In this document: positions 1 through 10,580 of the stretch, piece after piece | Position numbering within the stretch: the first letter of the stretch is position 1 | Layout of the letters: every line of letters starts with the position of its first letter | DNA from: Lachancea thermotolerans CBS 6340 | Taxonomy: Eukaryota > Ascomycota > Saccharomycetes > Saccharomycetales > Saccharomycetaceae | DNA: 64,000 nt | Direction of reading: 5' to 3' | NCBI RefSeq assembly: GCF_000142805.1 | Contig: NC_013079.1 | Coordinates: 434,001-498,000 of the forward strand | Notes under the pieces: model-generated | Seen by the model: the letters and a program-made list of their open reading frames with translations, nothing else | Databases searched by the model: none | What the model was told of the DNA's origin: nothing | Made by a program: the position numbers and the translations under genes

Positions 1-2591
1 TTCCACTTGAAAATTCTGTTTTCCTCGTCGTCCCTAGAAAGCCCGTCCAGCGTTGATAGTTGGCTTCTTGTACGGTTGTCATGATGAGCGTTACCGAATA
101 TGGTGACTTGCTTCACAGGAGACTGCCCGTAATCATGCTCCGCGAACTGAGAAGAATTGAATCCGATCGTGCATAGACGGTTTTCTTTGACATTGATCAC
201 CAACTCTGCGTTAATTGGCTCATAGGAAGAACGTCCCGAGGACTTCCTATTATTGGATAAGACTTTGATCGATAAAATATCTGAAAGCTCTGGGATTGAG
301 CTAGAACTCACAAGGTGAGGCCGAGGCCCTGCATATCTGCATGTTTCTGAGCCTTGACCGTTCGACGTGCATTCCACGTTAGAATGTGCGTTTTGAGTGC
401 TTGGAATATTACGCAAAATTTGCTCAATTCCAGCTCCCTGCCTGCCGAAAACGTTCACAGTGCTGAACCCCAATTCGTCATGCAAATTTAGCTCTTGCGA
501 GAAGCGTAATTTAAGCGGGGAAGATTCCGTAAACGGCGCTCTCTCAAATGAGAATATTCCTGCAGACGCAGCAGCAAATAGCAGAACCATAGAGACAAAG
601 TAGTTCAACTTGTAGCAAAATGGAAGGACGGGGATAGCCAGCAGCATACCACCTAACATAGAGATCTTAGAGACATTCCATGTAGCCTGGAAACCCTCCT
701 GACACGTTTGGTAAATTCCGTCCAAAATTAGCGACAAACACATAATGACAAAGAATGAGGCAAGGGGGACGACAGCCAAGAACTGCACGCTCCAATCGTA
801 ATTGAGCGCAGATACAACAAATGCTTTAAGAGCCGAGCTTGGAGCCTCGGACACATTTGTGACAGAGCTGACCTGAGAGGAGTTCGAGGCCCGCAAAAGA
901 GGTGCCCGCTCATCATGCTCCTCGGGAGAGTTCTCGTTCGGTGCTTCGGTGTTTGTAGCTTGCTGAGGGGACTCTTCGATGCTGGAGTAAGTGTTGGGAG
1001 CGGCAGTCTCCTCACTGTCTTTTGCCTTGACCACTGAGTGCTTGCGTTTGAAAGCTGAACACACAAGGCCCACAATGGCGCCAAAAGACATCAGGAGATA
1101 TAGAACGGTGATAGGGTAAACACCTGTAGCTGTGTACTTTGATGTGCACAAGCGAATTGTGGCCCATAGTAAGGCAATCCACATTCCAAAGAACAACTCG
1201 ACAAAGGATACAGTCTTTAGGTCCCGGCTGGGCGCTAGATATTCTAACAGGGACAGCACGAGATAATTGAGAATCAAAAAGGTGAATGAAAACCCAATAG
1301 TTGGACTGACATAGTCACGAGAGAATATCAAAGGATTGACACGAAACAAAGAAGACCTGAAAGTTGCAGTTACCAGGTATGAAATGAACATACTGAACGG
1401 GAGTCTCAACCAAACCAGAAGTGGATTTCTTTCACGGGTCTTGCGCCTTTGGATAACAAATTCCAAGACCAGTATAATGACTGGGATCACACTTAGAACC
1501 ACGCAGTTTAAAGTAAACAGGTCCTTCGTGCTAGCAGTGACAAAAAACGTGCCGATTATGTCGAAATAAACAGCAGGACTGCGGTCCTTAGGCTCATCCT
1601 CGAAGGATTCAAAAGCAATAAAATCAGCCAGCTGCAATGACGCATGCATCATGTTCCACAATGAGGCCTGGCTTGTGAACTGAGTTGAGTCCTTAATGGT
1701 ATGGTAAAGAGCTCTTGGCTTGTAAAACGCAATGTCCCAGCCGCGAAGTCCAGCTTGTTCGTACACCTTGTAGTCGGTCTCGCTGGAAATATACCTATCA
1801 TAGAAAGCTTGTTGATATATGGAATTTCCGAAAGGTTGGGTTTTGACAGCATTTTTGTATATGGATGCTGTGTTGGTGTCTGAGGTTCTGAAAAGCACTG
1901 CCTTTCCACCGGCACCTGTACCCTCCAAGTTCAAAACGTAGTCAACGAGGGGGCGCCAGCGGTGATTAAGAAAAGCAGACGCACCAAGCAGCCCAAATTC
2001 TTCGTTATTGTTCAGGTTGAACACAAGCGTCCTGCGTGGCTGCTTCTTAGCATAGCGGGTAATTAGAGCCAAGAGCGTAACGATCCCTACCCCATCATCA
2101 GTAGCTCCCAAAGCTGTGGGAACAGAGTCAAAATGCGCGGAGATAAGTAATCCAGGCAACTCAGGCTGTGAACCAGTTATTTTGACCACAATGTTGGAGG
2201 ATTCAAATGAGACTATGCGTGACTCTGTAGACGAGGAGTTGAAAACATCGGGTTGTTTGAACACGAGATGGTTTCCCTCTTTGTAGTCGTCAGAAACCTC
2301 AGCATGAGGCGCCCCCTCCACGAGTTCTGTTACGCGGTGTAGCAGAAAATCATGAACTGCGTCATTCTCTCTCGAGGTGTAAGGGTGCGGCTTACGGGTT
2401 ATACTCTGGAGATCGATCCAGGACGCATCCAGAAGCTGCTTGTGGTGCTTGTTGTCCTCAGGAAGGGAGTACTGATAACGTATTCTATCCCAGACGTTCA
2501 GCAAGAACACCACAACGTACGTGGCAACCAGCAGAACACTAACAGTAGTCTTTCGGAATCGAAAAAGCGACCTTAAGAACTGTGCGAGCAT
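1..2591 (-). CDS. PFF1: Vacuolar membrane M28 metalloprotease, Pff1-type (C-terminus beyond the window)
   Basis: Translating the minus strand from the ATG at 2591 gives an open frame of 863 codons that is still open at base 1, so the C-terminus is missing; the S. cerevisiae protein is about 976 residues. A cytosolic stub and a first membrane segment (about residues 17-33) precede an M28 peptidase domain. Its zinc site is visible: His in HFDSVP near residue 153, Asp in ATDDGVG near 165, the Glu pair in NNNEEFGLLG near 196, then Asp in SSETDY and His in ALYHTIKD. Several hydrophobic membrane spans follow from about residue 330 on, separated by an acidic, Ser/Glu-rich hydrophilic loop. In the family this is a multispanning vacuolar-membrane protease whose peptidase domain faces the lumen; its substrate is poorly known. 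It diverges from HEM12 across a 1-kb spacer. The family assignment is secure. Confidence 0.93.
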   Translation of the reverse strand, partial: MLAQFLRSLFRFRKTTVSVLLVATYVVVFLLNVWDRIRYQYSLPEDNKHHKQLLDASWIDLQSITRKPHPYTSRENDAVHDFLLHRVTELVEGAPHAEVSDDYKEGNHLVFKQPDVFNSSSTESRIVSFESSNIVVKITGSQPELPGLLISAHFDSVPTALGATDDGVGIVTLLALITRYAKKQPRRTLVFNLNNNEEFGLLGASAFLNHRWRPLVDYVLNLEGTGAGGKAVLFRTSDTNTASIYKNAVKTQPFGNSIYQQAFYDRYISSETDYKVYEQAGLRGWDIAFYKPRALYHTIKDSTQFTSQASLWNMMHASLQLADFIAFESFEDEPKDRSPAVYFDIIGTFFVTASTKDLFTLNCVVLSVIPVIILVLEFVIQRRKTRERNPLLVWLRLPFSMFISYLVTATFRSSLFRVNPLIFSRDYVSPTIGFSFTFLILNYLVLSLLEYLAPSRDLKTVSFVELFFGMWIALLWATIRLCTSKYTATGVYPITVLYLLMSFGAIVGLVCSAFKRKHSVVKAKDSEETAAPNTYSSIEESPQQATNTEAPNENSPEEHDERAPLLRASNSSQVSSVTNVSEAPSSALKAFVVSALNYDWSVQFLAVVPLASFFVIMCLSLILDGIYQTCQEGFQATWNVSKISMLGGMLLAIPVLPFCYKLNYFVSMVLLFAAASAGIFSFERAPFTESSPLKLRFSQELNLHDELGFSTVNVFGRQGAGIEQILRNIPSTQNAHSNVECTSNGQGSETCRYAGPRPHLVSSSSIPELSDILSIKVLSNNRKSSGRSSYEPINAELVINVKENRLCTIGFNSSQFAEHDYGQSPVKQVTIFGNAHHDNRTRSQLSTLDGLSRDDEENRIFKW

Positions 2592-3592
2592 GGAATTCTA
2601 GCAGGGTGATGGCAAAACTACTTGTTTGAGGGTTCAAACGGACTTTTGGGATTGATGGTAACTATTAGGAGCTTTGTGCCTGTCTTCCACACTAAAGCCG
2701 CAAAGGTAGATTTGTTCACTCTTCTGGGCTCACTTCGGGCTTTTATGGTCAGATTATCTGGCTGGCTGGTGCTTTTACAGAGGAAGGAATGCCGCGTAAG
2801 TGAACGCTATCTTAGAAGTCAGGTTATAGACTTGTCGGATTAAAGCCACGTGACGAAAAGCCACGTGCTTGAAAATGTTAGAAGTTCAGCGGCTATCCAT
2901 CGGAAGTTATCAATGTTTAAGAAGTCCTCAACACCGCCAAACGGCCAAATCGACACTTAAGGATATAGAATCTGGCTATAATACCTAATGAATGCGAAAA
3001 TGGATATATTATTCAACAATATCGCCACTACATAGCAATAGCAAGGACATAGATGACTCGAAGCTTAGCTTTACTGCTTCCTGCATTGTTCAAGCCCTCA
3101 GCTACTAACTACCATCCTAAACTCTATCAAGGATAAAAAGCCGAGTCATCCTTCCCAGTGAGGCAGGCAACCCAAAAGCAAACAAGCAACTGTTCTACCG
3201 TTGAGAAGAGCAGCCAATTATATGAGTATCGCTAAGATGGTAAATTATAAGTTAGAATCAGCTTTAAGGCTGCACTGGCTTCACGCAGGCAACGTTCCGG
3301 ACTGGAGTTTCCTCTAACTCGCGTTCGCTCTTACGTGGAACGAGGGCCATAAAAATTGGGGAGGGGGGCCAACTGCTTCATCAACAACATGTCTTGAGGG
3401 TGAGCGAAAAATCCCTGGCCGAAGAGCCTTTAACGTTCTAACGCTCGAACATATGTGTATCCCTTGACGTGCTCTTTCTTTCGTCAATGTTCACGTGTAC
3501 TGCGGTTCGTTCACGTATTCTGTAATATCACCAAAATGAAAAGTTTGCCTTGACGTAAGTCTGGAATAGGGAACCTCTCAAACCAGCCCGAA
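2592..3592. promoter_or_regulatory. 1-kb divergent intergenic region PFF1/HEM12 with CACGTG boxes
   Basis: No supported gene is present; the only open frames lack ATG starts or are short. Two CACGTG boxes lie 9 bp apart (2847-2852 and 2862-2867), the first continuing as CACGTGAC, which is the typical Cbf1 context. A third CACGTG lies at 3492-3497, about 100 bp before the HEM12 ATG. The region should hold the promoters of both genes. Binding by Cbf1 is inferred from the motif alone. Confidence 0.5.
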
Positions 3593-4699
3593 ATGCAGCT
3601 ACTCGACCGCTCAAAGTTTCCGGAACTCAAAAACGACCTCATCTTAAGAGCTGCGCTTGGCCAGCCAGTCGAGAGACCCCCATGTTGGATTATGCGTCAG
3701 GCTGGACGTTATCTGCCTGAGTACCACAAAGTTAAAGATGGGCGCGACTTCTTCGAAACCTGTCGCGATGCAGAAATTGCCAGCGAGATCACGATCCAAC
3801 CAGTTCGTCGCTATGCAGGTCTGCTAGATGCTGCCATTATCTTCAGCGACATTCTGGTCATTCCTCAGGCTCTAGGCATGCGTGTCGAGATGCTAGAAGG
3901 TAAAGGGCCACATTTCCCGGAACTCATCAGAACCGAAGAGGACATGAAAAAGGTTTTGGACTACCACACTGATGTTCTAAAGGAGCTCGACTGGGCGTTT
4001 AGGGCCATCACCGTCACGAGACATAAACTAGGGGGCCAAGTGCCCTTACTCGGCTTCTGCGGCGGACCATGGACTCTATTGGTCTACATGACAGAGGGTG
4101 GCGGCTCACGCCTGTTCAGATTTGCCAAACAGTGGCTCAACGAGTCGCCCGAGCTGTGCCACAAGCTGTTGCAAAAGATAACTGACGTTGCTGTCGAGTT
4201 TTTGGCTCAGCAGGTAGTGGCTGGTGCACAGATGCTCCAGGTCTTCGAGAGCTGGGGCGGCGAGCTGGGCCCTCGTGATTTCGACGAATTTTCCTTGCCA
4301 TACATTCGCCAAATCAGCAAGCGTTTGCCACACCGTCTGAAGGAGCTCGGGATCGAAGAGCAGATCCCATTGACAATCTTCTCTAAAGGGTCCTGGTATG
4401 CTCTGGACAAGCTGTGTGACTCTGGATACAATGCTGTATCACTTGATTGGCTATGGGACCCCAAAGATGCTGTCAAAGTCAACGCAGGCCGTGTAACCTT
4501 GCAAGGCAACTTGGATCCCGGTGTCATATACGGCACGGACGAAGTCATCAGCAAGAGAGTCGAAGAGATGATTACTGGGTTCGGCGGTGGAAAGAAGCAA
4601 TACATCGTCAATTTTGGCCATGGCACTCACCCATTTATGGATCCTGAGAAGATCAAGTTTTTCTTGCAAGAATGCCACAGGGTTGGCAGTAAGAAGTAA
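3593..4699 (+). CDS. HEM12: Uroporphyrinogen decarboxylase (haem biosynthesis)
   Basis: This 368-residue protein matches the usual length of cytosolic uroporphyrinogen III decarboxylase, which removes four acetate carboxyls to give coproporphyrinogen III, the fifth step of haem synthesis. The N-terminal signature [10 protein letters not shown] (about residues 36-45) contains the substrate-binding arginines. The active-site aspartate lies in the [15 protein letters not shown] segment near residue 86, and the GFCGGPWTL signature follows near 155. The C-terminal [10 protein letters not shown] segment is also typical. The start is the first ATG after an in-frame stop and gives full family length. 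It sits between PFF1 (divergent) and VMS1 (same strand), as in the ancestral order with S. cerevisiae YDR047W and YDR049W. No anomalies are visible. Confidence 0.97.
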   Translation: MQLLDRSKFPELKNDLILRAALGQPVERPPCWIMRQAGRYLPEYHKVKDGRDFFETCRDAEIASEITIQPVRRYAGLLDAAIIFSDILVIPQALGMRVEMLEGKGPHFPELIRTEEDMKKVLDYHTDVLKELDWAFRAITVTRHKLGGQVPLLGFCGGPWTLLVYMTEGGGSRLFRFAKQWLNESPELCHKLLQKITDVAVEFLAQQVVAGAQMLQVFESWGGELGPRDFDEFSLPYIRQISKRLPHRLKELGIEEQIPLTIFSKGSWYALDKLCDSGYNAVSLDWLWDPKDAVKVNAGRVTLQGNLDPGVIYGTDEVISKRVEEMITGFGGGKKQYIVNFGHGTHPFMDPEKIKFFLQECHRVGSKK

Positions 4700-4917
4700 A
4701 GCAGGCACCCAGGATGGGAGTCTTCCATAAGTGTAACAGGCATTATTTCATGTAGATAGCACTCAATAGTCGATACATCATCAAGCTGAGACTTAGCTGA
4801 TTATTTTGCGATAGATCACTTCACGTTTTCGATGATTTAATATTAAAGCACAAATCTTGCTAAAGTTCTTTACCGCGAACCCTACATTCAGGAACAAGCA
4901 AAGACTGTACTTTTGAC

Positions 4918-6783
4918 ATGGAAGGCTCATCAAAGACCATCAAGAAGAATGACCTGTATGCCTTTGAGCTTCCAAAAGAAATATTAGAGTCTCTTGAGCT
5001 TATGGTCTTCGACGCATCTGTCGCCGAAGTCCAGGTCGAGACCAAAACACACAGAGCTGAGCCTGAAGCCAAACAACCAGTCGAGGCCGATAGCAGCTAC
5101 ACTCGTGCATGCAGAACCTGTGGAGAAGAATTCTCCTCGGAGATTTTGCAAAAATCTCATTATAAGACTGATTATCATAGATTCAACATTAAGCGCAAAC
5201 TAAATGACATGCCAGCCCTGAGTTTGGACGAGTTTGAGGTTATGACGGAAAACAATGACGTGGAAAGTATATCAGGGTCGGATACAGAGTCTGAGTCGGA
5301 AAAGGATGAAGACATTTACAAAGAGGATAAAGATAAACTCTCCGCCATTCTCGAAAACCAGGTGACCAAGCTGGACATCCAAGGCGATCTCTCAGAATCC
5401 AAAAGTCACCTAAATACAAGGTCTCCGCATATCTTCTTCAAATCCTCTTTCCTTCCTGAAAACGAGGTTTTTAGTGCCTTCAAGGCATTATTCTCAAAAG
5501 CGACAATATCAAAACCTCTAGAAACTATAATCAGTTGGAATAGCAACAATGAATCAAAAAATGCAGTCGACGCTCCGTTCTCTGCGCTGTTTATGGTAGG
5601 CGGCGGCCATTTTGCTGGTGCTATTGTTTCACACAAGCGGCTGAACATCAAAGGCCATATGACAAAGGGAAATGAGACATTACAAGAAAGGGCTGTGCAA
5701 TTTTTAGAACATAAGACATTTCACAGATACACAACAAGAAGGAAGCAGGGTGGAGCTCAATCCACAATGGATAACAGCAAAGGAAAAGCAAATTCCGCTG
5801 GATCTTCTTTGCGTAGATATAATGAGACAGCGCTCAGAATGGATATTCAACAATTGCTTCGTCAATGGGAGCCATATCTCAAAAATTGCGAGAACATTTT
5901 TATTAGAGCTAAGAGTACCAGCGATCAAAAAATCTTTGTCGACAGCAATACGTGCATTAAAAAAGAAGACCCGCGGTTGAGATCATTTCCATTCACTACG
6001 AAGCGCCCAACAGGTCACGAGCTGAAAAGGGCATGGTGTGAACTATCTTATTTGCATATCGAAAGTAAGCCTAAGGCTGTCGTGACTAAAGAATCCACTC
6101 CTGAGGTTGCGGTCAGAAAAGAACAGAAGACTCAGGATGCTAGTGTTCAAAAGCAGAACCCAGAAGTAGTACACACTAGGGAAATTGTAGCACTTTTGAA
6201 AAAGTCGCGAGCACCTATGTTAATATCTTACATTAAAAAGAATAATCTTGACGTGAACTTTATTTTACAGCCATCGCTGGAGTACGCTCAAACCCCGACA
6301 ATGCTACATTACGCCTCGCAGCAGGGGTTAAAGAACATGGTTTTAATTTTGCTCAATAATCTTAAGTGCGACCCAACACTGAAAAACATCAATGGAAGAA
6401 CACCATGGGATTTGACCAAAAAGAAGGAAGTTCACCAAGCTTTTCAGATCGCCAGGTTCAACTTGGGAGAGTCCTTTACCAACTGGGAAGCGTCAAATGT
6501 CGGTGAAGCTCTAAGTAGAGAGCAGGTCGACGCACTCAATGAGAAAGAATTGAAACAGAAGGAAGCCGAAAGAGCAGATGCCATAAAAGTGGAACTAGAA
6601 GCTGCGAAGGCAAAGCAAGAACTTGATAAAGAAGCCAAAAGAGGGTCCGGAAGAACGCTTTTACCACAGATGTCATCAACGCAACAGACCATGAACTCTT
6701 TGAGCGAGAACCAAAGAATGCGTCTCATGAGGGAGCAAAGAGCCAGGGCTGCAGAGGCTAGAATGAGACAAAATATGGGTTGA
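4918..6783 (+). CDS. VMS1: Vms1: Cdc48-associated release factor-like peptidyl-tRNA hydrolase/endonuclease of ribosome quality control
   Basis: The 621-residue protein has the Vms1/ANKZF1 layout. A C2H2 finger (CRTC...H...H, about residues 65-88) is followed by an acidic stretch. The VLRF1 domain comes next, with the glutamine of GGAQS at about residue 281, equivalent to the catalytic Gln of the family. Ankyrin repeats lie around 460-510, then a Glu/Lys-rich helix. A C-terminal VCP-interacting motif (RARAAEARMR, last 15 residues) would recruit Cdc48. In yeast Vms1 frees nascent chains from stalled 60S subunits, notably mitochondrial precursors. It ends only 31 bp from the stop of convergent RDH54. 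Every hallmark residue I looked for is present. Confidence 0.95.
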   Translation: MEGSSKTIKKNDLYAFELPKEILESLELMVFDASVAEVQVETKTHRAEPEAKQPVEADSSYTRACRTCGEEFSSEILQKSHYKTDYHRFNIKRKLNDMPALSLDEFEVMTENNDVESISGSDTESESEKDEDIYKEDKDKLSAILENQVTKLDIQGDLSESKSHLNTRSPHIFFKSSFLPENEVFSAFKALFSKATISKPLETIISWNSNNESKNAVDAPFSALFMVGGGHFAGAIVSHKRLNIKGHMTKGNETLQERAVQFLEHKTFHRYTTRRKQGGAQSTMDNSKGKANSAGSSLRRYNETALRMDIQQLLRQWEPYLKNCENIFIRAKSTSDQKIFVDSNTCIKKEDPRLRSFPFTTKRPTGHELKRAWCELSYLHIESKPKAVVTKESTPEVAVRKEQKTQDASVQKQNPEVVHTREIVALLKKSRAPMLISYIKKNNLDVNFILQPSLEYAQTPTMLHYASQQGLKNMVLILLNNLKCDPTLKNINGRTPWDLTKKKEVHQAFQIARFNLGESFTNWEASNVGEALSREQVDALNEKELKQKEAERADAIKVELEAAKAKQELDKEAKRGSGRTLLPQMSSTQQTMNSLSENQRMRLMREQRARAAEARMRQNMG

Positions 6784-6814
6784 AGTTGCGTCAAACTAGG
6801 CACGATAGGCGTCT

Positions 6815-9499
6815 CTAAATTTTACTACTTTTGATAAATGCGAAAGTTACATCAGTTTGTGACTCCAACGCTGCTTCAGAAATAATTTCGTGGGCTTTCA
6901 AGGTTTCGATATGTTCATAGTCGACCAAGCATTGTTGTACTAAAGCCGCCTTTTCTGCTATCTTCTCACTTTCAGCCTTTTCCATACTTGCCATTAAATC
7001 CATCGCGCTCGTCCAACCTTTGGCCCCAGTTTCCGCCATTGTCGCAGCCGTCACCTTTGAATCAGAGACATGCTCCTTTTGGCCATGACAAGCGCAGATC
7101 AAGTCATGTGTGTTGCTTTTGGTCGATGTGAGGACTGTAAAGAGGTCTTTGAGATCATCGGTCTCGAAAAGGTTATCATCAGCTTTTATGCTTGAAGAGC
7201 TTTCTTGGTCTCCCATAAATCTGAAACTGAGACTAATCTTCATTAGCTGCCTTTGAAAAATCTTCTCATCAATGCATCCAGTAGTTAATAGCCTGTATAT
7301 GAAGCAGGGCCTACGTTGGCCGTCTCTGTGTATTCTTGACATAGCTTGAAGATCAATAGCTGGGTTCCAGTCGTTATCGAACAGAACAAGCCTTGATGCG
7401 CCAATAAGATTGAGCCCCACGCCCCCTGATTTTGCACTCAGTAAGAACGCAAAAAGCGACGGTACTGTATTGAATGCTCGCACTATGCGATCCCGTTCTT
7501 TGGTGGGAGTATTCCCATCGAGCCTGGTAAATGCAAAGCGATTGCTCGTTAGGATGTTTTGAATGATATCCAAAGTCTGGGTATAGTTTGACACTATGAC
7601 GACTTTTTCTTGAGGATAAGAAGATCTTATGTTTTCAAGAAGTGCCAAAAGCACCCGCAATTTCCCTGAATCCAAACCAAGACATCCAGTTAGGTCAGAC
7701 TTGGACTTGATATTTTCAAGATAATAAGAATCTTGAGATATAAGGCTGGGAGAATTGCAAATCTTTTTGAAAAGCGTGATCAGAGCGAGTGACGAGCTCG
7801 GCGTTATACTTGAAAGATCCAATTGAGCGTTCGTAAGGATTTTTTCAAATGCCTGGATTTGAGATTTGGTAGGTTTACAGAACAACACGACATCGGTTTT
7901 GGGGGGAAGAAACTTGGAGATAGTATCAGCAGTTCGCCTCAAGGTGAATTTCTTCGTCGCATCTATAAGCTCATCTGTTCTATCTTTACCTCTTGTTTGT
8001 ATAGTTTCATTGTACTTGTTGTTAACATCTCTGGCTCTTGTAATAGGATTGATGTAATCTCTTTTGAATTGGGAAAAGTTCCCCATGATCCCACAGTTAA
8101 GAAAATCGATAATGGTAAAAAACTCAGTTAAATCGTTTTGAATTGGTGTACCCGTTAGTAAAACCTTGCGAGATATATCGAGGGAATTAAGTGCGCTTAG
8201 TGTTTTCGATTGACCATTCTTCAAACGGTGGCCTTCATCACAAACCATTAGACCGATGCTTGAGCTCTCTTGTTGTAGTGCTTCAGTAACACTGAGGAGC
8301 TTCTCATAGCCGAGAATCAAAACCTGGTAAGTTCTTTGAACCCTCAAGAAATTACGGACGTGTAATTTGTCTTTCTCGGGTGTGCTTTTTGAGTCAAGTG
8401 TAAGGATACCTATCCGATTGAGGCCGAGCCATTTCGAAAACTCTCGCTTCCAATTAGCTATAAGTGTAACAGGGCACACTACTAACACTTTGTTGCAAAG
8501 CCCTTGTAACGGTATCCCAAATTGAGAAGTGGTTTCTTTAGAAGGAGTTGGGGTCTGTTTCAGCAAGGTCCAAATCAATGCGATGGTCATAAGAGTTTTG
8601 CCAAGACCCATCTCATCAGCCAGTAAACAGCCTTGAACTTCATCTGTTTTTTGTAATAAACAGGAGGTTTTCCCGTCATCTTCGTGCTGCGAGGGCCGTG
8701 AGAGGCCCATCACACAATCATACATAAACTTCACCCCGACACGTTGGTGAGGTCTGAGATGCTTTGAAAGGATGGGGTCCACAATTACATCACACTCCGC
8801 TCCTGTAAATGTGTTCATAATTAATGGATCCTCTATTTGGGAAGGATCAAAAATAGGCGGAAATCTTCGCGCGTTTGCAGCGCCAGGTGTTGATTCAAAC
8901 GAGTCGCTCTGCGAGTTTCTATAAACAGGCTTGAACTTTTGAGTTGGCAAATAGTGGACAACTTGAATTCCGGGCGAAGGGCTACGGCTAGAAGTTCCTT
9001 GTTTGATCTTGTGTCCTAAAGAAGGTTTGACTATTTGGTTCGTTGACTTTGTCGAAGAACCCAAGATCTCCTCGAGCTTTGAAACTTCCTGTTCATCCTC
9101 AATCTGGTGGTCGAGCTGAACCTCACACCCCGAGCAGGTGAATATCCTTTCGAACTTGTCCTCGCCCTTCCCAAGGCTTCCGCTTCCAAAAAAGCGGCCA
9201 TCATCTTTGTAAAATCTAAAGGAGCCATTGCTCATTTCAATAGCGGTTCCATCACCGTCCCAAGTCTTGTGCTTTTTTGTACTGCGCTTGCGGTACATAA
9301 TACTGTAATAAGCAACGCCTTGGGCCGCTTTCTTATTGATGGAAGGCGCAACATCCGAGGGCGCCCTCTTGCTTAGTGGTCGGACAACAGCGGGAGCTTT
9401 CATCTGTTGGGTGGGGGTGGGGCTCTCAGTGGTGCTGACGGATTTCTTGCATATCACCGGCGACTTAAAGGGCTTGTTCACATACTGTGGGACCCTCAT
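6815..9499 (-). CDS. RDH54: Swi2/Snf2-family DNA translocase Rdh54/Tid1
   Basis: I place the start at the ATG at 9499, giving 894 residues that begin MRVPQYVNKPF, closely matching the S. cerevisiae N-terminus; the open frame extends three codons upstream to a GTG but has no ATG there. The N-terminus is basic and variable. The SNF2 helicase core has the Walker A motif DEMGLGKT (about 296), the DEGH box (about 419) and, in the second RecA lobe, SAKSGGVGLNL and the motif VI segment SRIHRDGQ. A KSNTHDLICAC zinc-cysteine stretch lies near the C-terminus. The family remodels Rad51/Dmc1-DNA filaments in recombination and dissociates Rad51 from duplex DNA. Closely convergent with VMS1. Confidence 0.95.
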   Translation of the reverse strand: MRVPQYVNKPFKSPVICKKSVSTTESPTPTQQMKAPAVVRPLSKRAPSDVAPSINKKAAQGVAYYSIMYRKRSTKKHKTWDGDGTAIEMSNGSFRFYKDDGRFFGSGSLGKGEDKFERIFTCSGCEVQLDHQIEDEQEVSKLEEILGSSTKSTNQIVKPSLGHKIKQGTSSRSPSPGIQVVHYLPTQKFKPVYRNSQSDSFESTPGAANARRFPPIFDPSQIEDPLIMNTFTGAECDVIVDPILSKHLRPHQRVGVKFMYDCVMGLSRPSQHEDDGKTSCLLQKTDEVQGCLLADEMGLGKTLMTIALIWTLLKQTPTPSKETTSQFGIPLQGLCNKVLVVCPVTLIANWKREFSKWLGLNRIGILTLDSKSTPEKDKLHVRNFLRVQRTYQVLILGYEKLLSVTEALQQESSSIGLMVCDEGHRLKNGQSKTLSALNSLDISRKVLLTGTPIQNDLTEFFTIIDFLNCGIMGNFSQFKRDYINPITRARDVNNKYNETIQTRGKDRTDELIDATKKFTLRRTADTISKFLPPKTDVVLFCKPTKSQIQAFEKILTNAQLDLSSITPSSSLALITLFKKICNSPSLISQDSYYLENIKSKSDLTGCLGLDSGKLRVLLALLENIRSSYPQEKVVIVSNYTQTLDIIQNILTSNRFAFTRLDGNTPTKERDRIVRAFNTVPSLFAFLLSAKSGGVGLNLIGASRLVLFDNDWNPAIDLQAMSRIHRDGQRRPCFIYRLLTTGCIDEKIFQRQLMKISLSFRFMGDQESSSSIKADDNLFETDDLKDLFTVLTSTKSNTHDLICACHGQKEHVSDSKVTAATMAETGAKGWTSAMDLMASMEKAESEKIAEKAALVQQCLVDYEHIETLKAHEIISEAALESQTDVTFAFIKSSKI

Positions 9500-9878
9500 G
9501 TATGCCACCAGCGCTTCGTTTCAAAAATACAGCTTTCGTGAGAGGAAACTTTCAAATAGCCGCAGTTGAATTAATTGCAAAGAACATATATTAGCTAAAT
9601 TACATGATTGAAAAAGTACTTGAGATCTTTGAGGCCATGAAAAGCGGCCGTAGCCTTCTTGGCTCGCCCAGTATATTAGGTTTTGAAAAGAACGGTATAA
9701 ATGCCTGCATGAACCATTTCAGTTTTCATTTCAGATCGTTAGGTGCGTAAATGGGAGACTTCGATTCTGCGCGCTGCATTCTCCTCCGTTGGAACGCGGA
9801 TGATCTATCATCATGTGCTGTGCAACTGACTATTAGCCGAGTATGACTGTATGTCAAAGCGCACTTACGGGACGCCGC
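9500..9878. promoter_or_regulatory. RDH54 upstream region
   Basis: This 379-bp spacer between RDH54 and the YBR071W-like gene, both on the minus strand, is the expected RDH54 promoter. I saw no convincing MCB box, repeat or RNA gene. In S. cerevisiae HSP26 (YBR072W) lies between the corresponding genes; nothing resembling it is present here. Confidence 0.4.
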
Positions 9879-10421
9879 TCAGAAGAAGTCTAACTGTGTC
9901 CTTTGGGAACCCTCGAGAGGGACGTCGTCTATCGCACGACTCCAACTTTGAGCGGTGTGCGAGTTGAGTGTTACAACCTCGCCCTTCTCTAGGGCGTTTC
10001 CGGTGCTTGTTTCATCCTCACCACAGTCTTGGTACATTAAATCGTGGATCGACATCGAGCTCTCTCGCGAAAAGAGCGACGACATGCTCGTCGACGTAGA
10101 GACAGAGCTATTTGCAGTTGAGGCACCAGAGCGAGGCAGAGCAGTGCCGGCGCCGCTACCGAAGTTATTCAGCTCCTGAATTGCTAAGTTATACTCGCGC
10201 ACCATGTTATCGTCCAGCAAGACTGTGCTGCGCTTCATTCTTGATTTCCCGTTGCTCTTCCGTTGTGTTGACGATCTTTCAGGCACAAGGGCGTCCATCG
10301 ACTTGTTGCTGTTCTTTGTACCATAGATACTTGACAGATCTAGGCTTGAGGGCGTAAGCACCATCGAGTGCCTCTTCTTATCTGTCTTGATCCTCCTCAC
10401 GCTCGAACTCTTAGAAAGCAT
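9879..10421 (-). CDS. Ser-rich protein of unknown function, YBR071W-like by position
   Basis: This 180-residue protein has no domain I recognise. It has a basic N-terminus (KKRH, then KSRMKR near residues 60-65), a Ser/Thr-rich low-complexity middle and an acidic C-terminal third, and is predicted to be disordered and soluble with no signal peptide. It is called the counterpart of S. cerevisiae YBR071W because it lies between ALG14 (YBR070C) and RDH54 (YBR073W) in the same relative orientation and has similar size and composition. That is a synteny argument, not sequence homology I could prove. It shares a 285-bp divergent promoter with ALG14 that contains two SCB-like elements, suggesting G1/S-phase expression. 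Confidence 0.75.
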   Translation of the reverse strand: MLSKSSSVRRIKTDKKRHSMVLTPSSLDLSSIYGTKNSNKSMDALVPERSSTQRKSNGKSRMKRSTVLLDDNMVREYNLAIQELNNFGSGAGTALPRSGASTANSSVSTSTSMSSLFSRESSMSIHDLMYQDCGEDETSTGNALEKGEVVTLNSHTAQSWSRAIDDVPLEGSQRTQLDFF

Positions 10422-10580
10422 ACTTCAAACTTTGGCTTCTTGTTGATTCACTGACCCCGAGATCAGTTTATCGCGCCTATGAACTGCATTCCCTTTATAT
10501 ATTCGGGTTTCACTTTCTATTTGCCCACCTTGGATCGTGTATCACTTGGTAGATCGAGATTTTCCAATTCAACCCAAATG

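Noticed and set aside
2622-2843. 73-codon ORF upstream of HEM12
   Set aside because: It starts from TTG, and the end abuts a promoter box; no similarity is recognisable.
2796-3109. GTAAGT and TACTAAC in the PFF1/HEM12 spacer
   Set aside because: No coding exon with an ATG precedes the donor, and HEM12 is complete without an added exon.
3500-3592. Search for a 5' UTR ORF or riboswitch ahead of HEM12
   Set aside because: No ATG-led ORF or recognised structure was found.
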